Assembly: GCA_012516115.1 (NCBI GenBank)
Contig: JAAYXC010000100.1
Coordinates: 1 to 6,954 of the forward strand
Source: Bacillota bacterium
Lineage (GTDB): Bacteria > Bacillota > UBA4882 > JAAYXC01
Direction: 5' to 3'
Length of the DNA: 6,954 bases
The notes below the pieces were generated by a model. It searched no databases. It was not told the DNA's origin and was given only the letters and a program-made list of their open reading frames with translations. The position numbers and the translations under genes were made by a program. Positions within the stretch are counted from its first letter, which is position 1; each line of letters begins with the position of its first letter. Positions 1 to 5,361 of this stretch are shown piece by piece.

Positions 1-138
1 CAACGTCTGGGTAAGGATTATTTTTGTCATGTGGAAGAATCACCGGCCCTACGATCGTGAAGTCTTCCTGACCGCGCAAATGGCGCATCGACGCCAGGTG
101 GCATGATTTTTCACCCCCTTCCCCCTTGACATAGAAGG
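1..138 (+). mobile_element. Right-hand remnant of an IS110-like insertion sequence (boundary approximate)
   Basis: The left edge of the window appears to lie inside an insertion sequence. It holds the 3' end of a transposase frame closing at 106, followed by about 30 bases that no gene explains. The right boundary is inferred: the opposing - strand protein keeps family-like sequence down to about position 139 and loses it below that point, so the element probably ends there. IS110 elements generally lack clear terminal inverted repeats, so the end cannot be read directly. The rest of the element lies outside the window. Confidence 0.35.
2..106 (+). CDS. Transposase C-terminal fragment, IS110-like (5' end outside window)
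   Basis: An open frame enters from the left edge and stops at TGA 104-106, giving the last 34 residues of a protein. The tail contains RIIFVMWKNHRPYD followed by a basic, alanine-rich end (AHRRQVA). A hydrophobic strand, then a W-K segment, then P-Y-D near the end, is the pattern I associate with the C-terminus of IS110/IS116/IS902 transposases, which carry out strand exchange with a RuvC-like N-terminal domain and a conserved C-terminal serine. Neither catalytic region is in the window, so activity cannot be judged. The in-register antisense frame is also open and protein-like, and is the main alternative. I prefer the + strand because it ends in a stop with a recognisable tail. The assignment rests on a short match from memory. 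Confidence 0.45.
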   Translation, partial: NVWVRIIFVMWKNHRPYDREVFLTAQMAHRRQVA

Positions 139-408
139 TCTTATACCGTCCAGGAACGCCCTCTCCGCCAGGATCACGGTCTCCAGGCAGTGCGCGGCGG
201 CCGCGGCCTCGCTATAGGCCAGGAGGAGCCTCCAGCCGTCCTCGGTAAGCATCTCGTGCAGCTTTTCGTAGAGCCGGGAGGCCCTCTCCTGCTCCCGGCG
301 GTACTCCTCGGATTCCCGGAAGGGATCGACCCCCTCTATCCGGCGGGAGATGAATTCCCGGAGATCCTTGATGAAGTCGCCTTCAGGGTCCGGGCGGTCG
401 CGGACCAC
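49..408 (-). CDS. Small helical protein, DUF6809-like, probably truncated at its C-terminus
   Basis: This - strand frame ends at TAG (49-51). The trustworthy part is a helix-rich stretch of about 80 residues: FIKDLREFI, then an EEYRREQERASRLYEKL segment, then EDGWRLLLAYSEAAAAAH, and finally AERAFLDGIR. The order charged coiled helix, short turn, helix, then a final helix with aromatic-x-x-G-[FI]-R, resembles small Firmicutes proteins grouped as DUF6809, whose function is unknown. In that family the GFR motif is normally followed by LGA and another helix. Here it is followed from about position 138 by a basic, cysteine-containing tail unlike the family, at the point where the insertion-sequence fragment begins. 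The native end was therefore probably lost. I set the start at GTG 408 because the upstream part is proline/arginine-rich and not protein-like; the first ATG in frame is at 534. No clear ribosome site supports either start. It is transcribed away from hsdR and is not part of that operon. Confidence 0.5.
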   Translation of the reverse strand: MVRDRPDPEGDFIKDLREFISRRIEGVDPFRESEEYRREQERASRLYEKLHEMLTEDGWRLLLAYSEAAAAAHCLETVILAERAFLDGIRPSMSRGKGVKNHATWRRCAICAVRKTSRS

Positions 409-614
409 GAAGGGCCTGCGGACTGTTGGGGAAGCTTCGAGGTTATGGACAAAATCTGCGCGCGGCCCTGGATTGCCAGCCGGGGGATCTCTTCGAGAGG
501 GTGGAGTGAATGAACGAAGAAAGATGGCGATCATGGGAGCCGCGGCCGTCTTCCGCCGGCGGCGCCTCGCCGTTCTCTTGCGGCGCCCTGAAGGACGCCG
601 CTAATATTACAAAA

Positions 615-630
615 GGGCCGTGAACGGCCC
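615..630. repeat. Perfect 6-bp hairpin with TGAA loop
   Basis: GGGCCG (615-620) and CGGCCC (625-630) are exact reverse complements around the tetranucleotide TGAA. It is the first of several inverted repeats clustered between 611 and 777. No T-run follows it on the + strand, so it is not a simple terminator in that direction. On the - strand the bases after the stem read TTTT (complement of 611-614), so it could be a weak intrinsic terminator for transcripts running leftward. Confidence 0.6.
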
Positions 631-640
631 CGGGAGCGAT

Positions 641-671
641 CCGGCCCGGGATTGAAATCCCGGCGGGCCGG
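641..671. repeat. Long GC-rich hairpin with a 3-base bulge and TGAA loop
   Basis: CCGGCCC (641-647) pairs with GGGCCGG (665-671), and GGGAT (648-652) pairs with ATCCC (657-661), leaving GGC (662-664) bulged and TGAA (653-656) as the loop. This gives 12 base pairs, mostly G-C. The loop is the same tetranucleotide as in the hairpin at 615-630. There is no adjacent T-run. It may be an RNA structure or part of a palindromic intergenic element; the sequence does not decide. Confidence 0.55.
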
Positions 672-687
672 GGGCGAGGCGGCGGCG

Positions 688-708
688 GCCGCGCGGCGGC
701 GATTTTTT
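688..708 (+). terminator. Possible intrinsic terminator
   Basis: GCCGC (688-692) pairs with GCGGC (696-700) over a 3-base loop, and after GA a run of six T follows (703-708). The stem is short but all G-C. It would end rightward transcripts, for instance read-through from the insertion-sequence side, well before hsdR. The surrounding GGC repeats allow other pairings, so the call is tentative. Confidence 0.3.
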
Positions 709-711
709 CGG

Positions 712-732
712 GACCGTCAGGATTTGACGGTC
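712..732. repeat. Perfect 8-bp inverted repeat
   Basis: GACCGTCA (712-719) and TGACGGTC (725-732) are exact reverse complements around the 5-base loop GGATT. It lies six bases upstream of an extended -10-like sequence (738-746), so it could be a protein-binding operator or an RNA hairpin. It has no T-run on either side long enough to call it a terminator. Confidence 0.6.
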
Positions 733-737
733 TCGTT

Positions 738-746
738 TGGTATGAT
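738..746 (+). promoter_or_regulatory. Extended -10-like promoter element
   Basis: TGGTATGAT matches the extended -10 pattern TGnTATAAT at all but one position. No -35 element sits at the usual spacing; TTGACG at 724-729 is only 11 bases away. Extended -10 promoters can work without a -35. A transcript from here would start near 753 and would have a leader of roughly 350 bases before hsdR, beginning with the foldable segment at 751-777. There is no experimental or comparative support in the window. Confidence 0.25.
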
Positions 747-750
747 GGAA

Positions 751-777
751 CTGCCAGGAGCCTTGCCACAAGGCAGG
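751..777 (+). other. Segment with two competing hairpins
   Basis: GGCAG (772-776) can pair either with CTGCC (751-755) or with TTGCC (763-767, one G-T pair, loop ACAA). The second option extends to six pairs, C762 to G777. The two structures exclude each other. Whether they act as a regulatory switch or are chance cannot be told from one sequence, and I recognise no known riboswitch family here. Confidence 0.3.
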
Positions 778-872
778 TCCTAAGGCGCCGTAAACGGAGG
801 GGGGCGGGTTTTGCAGGAGATCGGGGAAATATGCAGAAATTTTCCGGAGAGGGACGGAAAGAAAAACCTGTA

Positions 873-910
873 ATTAACCGTGGAGACGCGTGAAGGACGT
901 AGAGAAAACG
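873..910 (+). repeat. Possible dispersed intergenic repeat (ACCRCRGAGACRC-like)
   Basis: This purine-rich stretch begins ATTAACCGTGGAGACGCG and ends GTAGAGAAAACG. It resembles the short repeat of the type AACCACGGAGACACAGAG that is scattered through intergenic regions of many environmental bacterial genomes and is often mistranslated on its reverse strand as small valine/leucine-rich proteins. Here the reverse strand indeed reads FLYVLHASPRLI. The match is from memory and only one copy is present. Confidence 0.3.
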
Positions 911-1070
911 AATCACAATGTAAAAAAGAAAGCATCCACCCATGCCGCCCTCTTCAAGCAGTCTTAAGCGGCAGCTGCACCGCCGCATTTGACACAGTTC
1001 ATGGATAAGGTCGAAGGATCCTGGGATATCACGGTGAATTAACGTAATACACCAGAATTAATACCCTGAT

Positions 1071-1088
1071 TATGCGATCATGCGCATA
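1071..1088. promoter_or_regulatory. Inverted repeat upstream of hsdR, candidate operator
   Basis: TATGCG (1071-1076) and CGCATA (1083-1088) are exact reverse complements separated by six bases, with the right arm ending 17 bases before the hsdR start codon. A 6-6-6 arrangement fits a dimeric DNA-binding regulator. It could also be a small leader hairpin just ahead of the hsdR ribosome site, which would affect translation of the first gene of the operon. No regulator gene is visible in the window. Confidence 0.4.
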
Positions 1089-1092
1089 TACC

Positions 1093-1099
1093 GGGTGAT
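1093..1099 (+). promoter_or_regulatory. Ribosome binding site of hsdR
   Basis: GGGTGAT lies six bases before ATG 1106 and includes GGTGAT, which matches the 3' half of the ideal AGGAGGTGAT. It supports ATG 1106 as the start. The nearer ATG at 1098 gives only MFA before a stop. Confidence 0.5.
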
Positions 1100-1105
1100 G
1101 TTTGC

Positions 1106-3856
1106 ATGAAACCCGAAGAAAGCGCCAGGCGAAAGATCGACAACCAGCTAAGAAGCGCGGGGTGGATCGTTCAAGACGTCGCAACCCTTAACCTCGGCGC
1201 GGGACTCGGCGTGGCCGTCCGGGAGTTTCCCTTGAAGACCGGGGTTGCGGACTACATGCTTTTCGTGAATCGGAACGCCGTCGGCGTAGTCGAGGCAAAA
1301 CCCGAAGGGACTACGCTTAGCGGTGTTTCCGATCAGACCGAGAAATACCTGGTGGGCCTTCCCGACAACCTTCCGCATGTCGGGGATGTTCTACCGTTCG
1401 CTTACGAAAGTACCGGTGTGGAAACCTTCTTCCGCGACAATCGCGATCCAGAACCGCGTTCCCGGCGTGTCTTCTCCTTTCATCAGCCGCGACAACTGGA
1501 AGAATGGCTTTCCCAAGAGGAGACGCTGCGGGCGAGATTAAGGCATATGCCGCCTTTGGTGACGAGCGGTTTGCGGAAATGCCAGATCGACGCCATTACC
1601 AATCTGGAAAAATCACTCGCCAAAGCCCAACCGCGCGCGTTAATCCAGATGGCCACCGGCAGCGGCAAGACCTATACCGCCGTGAGCTTCACCTATCGGC
1701 TGCTCAAGTTCGCCAAGGCCAAACGCGTGCTCTTTCTGGTGGATCGCCGCACTCTCGGTAAACAGACCTTACAAGAGTTTCAACAGTACGTAACGCCCGA
1801 CGACGGGCGCAAATTCACAGAACTGTATAATGTCCAGCATCTGACCTCCAACGCTCTGGACCCGGTCAGTCGTGTCTGTATCACCACGATTCAAAGGCTT
1901 TATTCCATGCTGCGAGGCGACTCGGAGTTCGATCCGGAGCTGGAAGAGCACTCATCATACGAATTGGCCCCCGTTGATACAAAGCCCAAGGAATTCGGCT
2001 ACAATCCACAAATCCCGATCGAGACTTTCGACTTCATCATAACCGACGAATGCCACCGCTCCATCTACCATCTTTGGCGGCAGGTACTGGAGTATTTCGA
2101 CGCCTTCCTTATCGGCCTGACCGCGACTCCATCCAAGCAGACGCTCGGTTTCTTCAACAGGAACCTGGTCATGGAGTACGTGCATGAGCGGGCCGTGGCG
2201 GACGGGGTCAATGTGGGCTACGACGTCTACCGCATCCGGACACGGATCACCGAACAGGGCAGCAAGGTCGAAGCGGGCTTTTTCGTGGACAAACGGGACA
2301 AGCAGACCCGCGAAGTCCGCTGGGAGCAGTTGGACGAGGATCTGATCTATACCCCAGCCCAACTTGACCGGGACGTCGTCGCCGTGGACCAAATCCGTAC
2401 GGTGATCAGGACCTTCCGGGATAAGCTTTTTACGGAGATCTTTCCCGGGCGGACCGAGGTGCCGAAGACCCTCATCTTCGCCAAGGACGACTCCCACGCG
2501 GAGGACATCGTTCAGATCGTCCGGGATGAATTCGGCAAGGGTAATGATTTTTGCAAGAAGATTACCTACCGGGCGACGGAGAATACCGAGGAACTGATCG
2601 CCAGCTTCCGCAACTCCTACTACCCGCGCATCGCGGTCACGGTGGACATGATCGCCACCGGCACGGATATCAAGCCCTTGGAATGCCTGATCTTCATGCG
2701 CGACGTGCGGTCCAACATCTACTTTGAACAGATGAAGGGCCGTGGCACCCGTGTAATCTCCGCCACCGATCTGAACGCCGTCACCCCCGATGCCAAGGTC
2801 AAAGACCATTTCATTATCATCGATGCGGTAGGGGTCTGCGAGACGGACAAGACGGATTGCCGCCCCCTTGAGCGAAGACCCTCGGTCTCCTTCGACGCAT
2901 TGGTGATGGATGTGGCCATGGGGGCGCGCGACAAGGATACGCTCACCTCCTTGGCCAACCGCCTGGCCAGGTTGGATCGCCGGCTCGACGCCAACCAACG
3001 GCGTGTTCTTGAGAATATGACCGGCGGCAAGACGCTTCAGGAGATCATCAATGCCATCATGGACGCCGTGGACCCAGATAAACAGGTCGAGAAAGCCAAA
3101 GACATGTTCACCTGCGAGCAGCCGACCGAGGAGCAAATACAGCAAGCCGCCGCTGAGCTGGCCAAAGCCGCCTGCGCTCCGTTCGACGATCCGAATTTCC
3201 GCAACGCGGTCATCGAGATCAAACGCCGCAGTGAACAGATCATCGATACGGTCAGCCAGGACGAGGTCATATCGGCGGGTTTTGATGAGGAGGTTAAGGA
3301 GAAAGCCCAGGCCGTGGTCTCATCCTTCAAGCGGTTCATCGAGGAGAACAAAAACGAGCTGACCGCCCTGCAGATCATCTATAACCGGCCGTACGGCCAA
3401 CGCCACTTGACCTACGAGTCCATCAAGCAGCTTGCCGAGGCGCTCCAGCGTCCGCCGTATCTGCTCTCGACGGAAAAGCTATGGCAAGCTTACGAACAGC
3501 TCGAGAAGGCCAGGGTGAAGAAAGCCGGACCCCGGCGGCTCCTGACGGATATCATCTCGTTGGTCCGCTTCGCCATCGGCGAGACGGACGTCCTCGAACC
3601 CTTCGCCGACCAGGTGAACGCCAGGTTCGAAGCCTGGCTGGCGAGACAGGAGAAAGCCGGTCGTAGCTTCACTTCCGTCCAGATGGAGTGGCTGCGGCTG
3701 ATCAAGGACCATATCGCGACGAGTCTGAGCATTAGCCTTGAAGACTTAGATTACGCACCGTTCCATGAAAAAGGTGGCGCAATCAAAGCTGATCAAATCT
3801 TCAGCGGAAGGCTGATAGAAACACTAAGAGAACTGAATGAGGCGTTAGCAGCATGA
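1106..3856 (+). CDS. hsdR: Type I restriction enzyme, R subunit (HsdR), EcoEI/EcoAI-like
   Basis: This is the motor and nuclease subunit of a type I restriction-modification complex. It binds an M2S1 core, pumps DNA past the enzyme using ATP, and cuts unmodified DNA far from the recognition site. The 916 residues show the expected order. The N-terminal PD-(D/E)xK nuclease has D49 and E63-A-K65 (ADYMLF...VVEAK). The superfamily 2 helicase core follows: Walker A ATGSGKT (183-189), DECH box (314-317), LTATP (338-342), VDMIATGTDI (513-522) and QMKGRGTR (542-549). A long helical C-terminus (about 690-910) resembles the EcoEI R-protein C-terminal domain that docks on the methylase core. All key residues are present, so it looks active. 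The N-terminus MKPEESARRKIDNQLRSAGW is typical of the family, which supports the start. The stop overlaps the hsdS start by 4 bases (ATGA), indicating translational coupling. Confidence 0.96.
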   Translation: MKPEESARRKIDNQLRSAGWIVQDVATLNLGAGLGVAVREFPLKTGVADYMLFVNRNAVGVVEAKPEGTTLSGVSDQTEKYLVGLPDNLPHVGDVLPFAYESTGVETFFRDNRDPEPRSRRVFSFHQPRQLEEWLSQEETLRARLRHMPPLVTSGLRKCQIDAITNLEKSLAKAQPRALIQMATGSGKTYTAVSFTYRLLKFAKAKRVLFLVDRRTLGKQTLQEFQQYVTPDDGRKFTELYNVQHLTSNALDPVSRVCITTIQRLYSMLRGDSEFDPELEEHSSYELAPVDTKPKEFGYNPQIPIETFDFIITDECHRSIYHLWRQVLEYFDAFLIGLTATPSKQTLGFFNRNLVMEYVHERAVADGVNVGYDVYRIRTRITEQGSKVEAGFFVDKRDKQTREVRWEQLDEDLIYTPAQLDRDVVAVDQIRTVIRTFRDKLFTEIFPGRTEVPKTLIFAKDDSHAEDIVQIVRDEFGKGNDFCKKITYRATENTEELIASFRNSYYPRIAVTVDMIATGTDIKPLECLIFMRDVRSNIYFEQMKGRGTRVISATDLNAVTPDAKVKDHFIIIDAVGVCETDKTDCRPLERRPSVSFDALVMDVAMGARDKDTLTSLANRLARLDRRLDANQRRVLENMTGGKTLQEIINAIMDAVDPDKQVEKAKDMFTCEQPTEEQIQQAAAELAKAACAPFDDPNFRNAVIEIKRRSEQIIDTVSQDEVISAGFDEEVKEKAQAVVSSFKRFIEENKNELTALQIIYNRPYGQRHLTYESIKQLAEALQRPPYLLSTEKLWQAYEQLEKARVKKAGPRRLLTDIISLVRFAIGETDVLEPFADQVNARFEAWLARQEKAGRSFTSVQMEWLRLIKDHIATSLSISLEDLDYAPFHEKGGAIKADQIFSGRLIETLRELNEALAA

Positions 3857-5361
3857 AATCCTCATTGACTAAAATTATTGAAGACGTGCTTCCAGTAGGC
3901 TGGTGTTCAACCCGCTTGGGCGATATCGCCTTCATAAACCCTGGATTACCTGACTCTACTCTACCATCCGATCTTGAAGTATCATTCATTCCAATGAAAT
4001 GTGTCTCAGAGCAGACTGGTCAGGTTTGCCTTTCCGAAAGCCGGACATATCAGGCAGTAGCTAAAGGCTACTCAGCTTTTATCGACGGCGACATAATCAT
4101 GGCAAAAATCACTCCATGCATGGAAAATGGAAAAGTGGCTTTGCTGAGTAATCTTAAGAATGGGATAGGGTTTGGCTCAACTGAGTTTCATGTAATTCGA
4201 TTTAGCAGTAAAGAGGTTTTAAACAGATTTTTTTTCTATTTTCTTATGCAAGAAAGCGTACGCAAAGACGCAAAGCGCCATATGACAGGTACCGCTGGAC
4301 AGCTTCGTGTACCTGCGAGCTATCTTGAGGATCTGGTCGTACCCTTGCCGCCACTTTCAGAGCAGCACCGCATCGTCGCCAAAATCGAGGAGCTATTCAG
4401 CAGGTGGGACGCAGGGGTCGAGGCGCTGAGGAAAGTACAAGATCTGTTGAAGCTGTATCGTACCTCAGTTCGTGAAGCTGCAGTAAGAGGTCGATTAGTT
4501 CCTGTTAACGCTGAAATAGCTGGAGAAAACTGTCAGTTGGTCGAAAGTACGGATAAGTCATCGGAGAGGAACGAGGATAATTCTATACGGCAGTTTAACA
4601 CTTGTAGTGCCGATTCCTATGATTTACCACCGGGTTGGAAATGGGCCACAGTTGCTCAATTGGCATCACATGAAGCTAACGCGATCACAGATGGACCATT
4701 CGGATCTAATTTAAAGACATCTCATTATACAAGTAGTGGTCCACGTGTTATTCGACTCCAGAACATCGGTGATGGTACATTCATTGATGAACAAGCACAT
4801 ATATCACAAGAGCATTATGAACGTCTAAAAAAGCATGCGGTAAAGCCTGGAGATATTATCATTGCACTACTTGGAGAACGGCTTCCTCGGAGTTGCGTTT
4901 TACCAGATGGTATCGGGCCAGCGATTGTCAAAGCAGATTGTGTGCGTTTTGCGCCAAATCGAAGTATTGCGCTACCTAAATTTCTAAATTATGCCCTTAA
5001 TAGTGAGACTGTAAGAAAGAGAATAGCATTAATAGTGCACGGCGTAGGTCGCCCGCGTCTTAATCTGAAAGAGGTCAAGTCTATCCTATTACCACTACCT
5101 CCGCTAGCTGAGCAAGCAAGAATTATCGCAGAAGTTGATCGTCTCTTCTCGGTAGTTGACCTGCTCAATACAGTGATCGAGCAGACTTTAAAGAATGCCA
5201 ATGCACTTCGTAATAGTATCCTAAGGCTAGCCTTTACAGGACAGCTTGTCCCCCAAGACCCTACCGATGAACCCGCCTCCAAGCTCCTCGAACGCATCAA
5301 AGCGGAACGGGCGCGCATGGAAGCGGATCAACCACGCAAGCGTAAAAGGAGAGCCAATTGA
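3853..5361 (+). CDS. hsdS: Type I restriction-modification specificity subunit (HsdS), two recognition domains
   Basis: HsdS recognises the bipartite DNA target and holds two HsdM subunits, so it sets where the complex methylates and what HsdR attacks. The 502 residues show two half-repeats. Recognition domain 1 (about 11-163) contains FIDGDIIMAKITPCMENGK. Conserved region 1 (164-216) starts PLPPLSEQHRIVAKIEELF. Recognition domain 2 (about 258-413) starts DLPPGWKWATV and contains AITDGPFGSNLKTS. Conserved region 2 (414-485) starts PLPPLAEQARIIAEVDRLF and ends in the family tail VPQDPTDEPASKLLERI. The two recognition domains are unlike each other, so the target should be two different half-sites with a spacer; its sequence cannot be read from here. 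The recognition domains are AT-rich while the central conserved segment and the 3' end are GC-richer. The length is normal and the frame intact. GAGG at 3839-3842 is a weak ribosome site, so translation probably depends on coupling to hsdR. Confidence 0.95.
   Translation: MKSSLTKIIEDVLPVGWCSTRLGDIAFINPGLPDSTLPSDLEVSFIPMKCVSEQTGQVCLSESRTYQAVAKGYSAFIDGDIIMAKITPCMENGKVALLSNLKNGIGFGSTEFHVIRFSSKEVLNRFFFYFLMQESVRKDAKRHMTGTAGQLRVPASYLEDLVVPLPPLSEQHRIVAKIEELFSRWDAGVEALRKVQDLLKLYRTSVREAAVRGRLVPVNAEIAGENCQLVESTDKSSERNEDNSIRQFNTCSADSYDLPPGWKWATVAQLASHEANAITDGPFGSNLKTSHYTSSGPRVIRLQNIGDGTFIDEQAHISQEHYERLKKHAVKPGDIIIALLGERLPRSCVLPDGIGPAIVKADCVRFAPNRSIALPKFLNYALNSETVRKRIALIVHGVGRPRLNLKEVKSILLPLPPLAEQARIIAEVDRLFSVVDLLNTVIEQTLKNANALRNSILRLAFTGQLVPQDPTDEPASKLLERIKAERARMEADQPRKRKRRAN
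4228..4235 (+). repeat. Run of eight T inside hsdS recognition domain 1
   Basis: Eight consecutive T encode part of NRFFFYF in recognition domain 1. A slip of one base would shift the frame and abolish HsdS. The run is short for a phase-variable tract, and the local AT-richness alone could produce it. Confidence 0.5.
4342..4497 (+). repeat. hsdS conserved region 1 (protein-level repeat, copy 1)
   Basis: This segment encodes PLPPLSEQHRIVAKIEELF and the following long helix ending RTSVREAAVRGRL. It corresponds to the segment at 5092-5247. In the family these copies form the coiled helices that separate the two recognition domains and bind HsdM. The two copies are similar as protein but clearly diverged as DNA, so this is not a recent duplication. 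Copy 1 lacks the QDPxDEPASxLLERI tail that follows copy 2. Confidence 0.8.
5092..5247 (+). repeat. hsdS conserved region 2 (protein-level repeat, copy 2)
   Basis: This segment encodes PLPPLAEQARIIAEVDRLF and the helix ending RNSILRLAFTGQL. It is the second copy of the central helical repeat, followed by the typical type IB C-terminal tail. Its codons are more AT-rich than those of copy 1, matching the neighbouring recognition domain 2; composition returns to GC-rich after about 5250. Confidence 0.8.
5344..5353 (+). promoter_or_regulatory. Ribosome binding site of hsdM, within the hsdS 3' end
   Basis: AAAAGGAGAG contains AGGAG (5347-5351). It lies 6 bases before TTG 5358 and 12 bases before ATG 5364. 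The spacing favours the TTG; the codon favours the ATG. Confidence 0.65.

Larger units (their letters stand above)
535..1105. other. Gene-free leader region upstream of hsdR
   Basis: About 570 bases carry no convincing gene. The open frames here are arginine- and proline-rich and lack ribosome sites. The stretch changes character along its length. Positions 540-700 are very GC-rich and dense in hairpins. Positions 700-800 hold further hairpins and an extended -10-like sequence. Positions 830-960 are purine-rich and include a stretch resembling a dispersed repeat. Positions 1030-1090 are AT-rich and hold a palindrome just ahead of hsdR. I could not find a well-spaced -35/-10 pair close to hsdR, so the operon promoter is not located. 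Confidence 0.6.

Noticed and set aside
126..146. TTGACA at 126-131 with TTATAC at 141-146 as a promoter
   Set aside because: The spacing is only 9 bases, too short for a sigma-70-type promoter.
1..180. A - strand frame open to the left edge, reading ...EKSCHLASMRHLRGQEDFTIVG...
   Set aside because: It is exactly in register with the + strand transposase frame and so probably its shadow; it has no clear start. It remains the main alternative if the transposase call is wrong.
190..513. A 107-codon open frame on the + strand
   Set aside because: It is opposite the DUF6809-like frame, whose helical pattern is far more protein-like.
648..661. ATTGAAAT resembling the end of a CRISPR repeat
   Set aside because: It occurs once, inside a hairpin, with no second copy or regular spacing.
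443..988. A 181-codon open frame on the - strand in the leader region
   Set aside because: The translation is arginine/proline-rich, runs through the hairpin cluster and the putative dispersed repeat, and lacks domain-like character.
989..1017. TTGACA at 989-994 as the -35 of an hsdR promoter
   Set aside because: No acceptable -10 lies 16-18 bases downstream; the sequence there is TCGAAGG.
1955..3145. A 396-codon open frame on the - strand inside hsdR
   Set aside because: It lies opposite the helicase core of hsdR and has no family features or ribosome site; it is an antisense shadow.
4342..5247. Recent duplication or invertible repeats within hsdS
   Set aside because: The two conserved regions are alike only as protein; the DNA copies are well diverged and in the same orientation, and no second hsdS or recombinase gene is present in the window.
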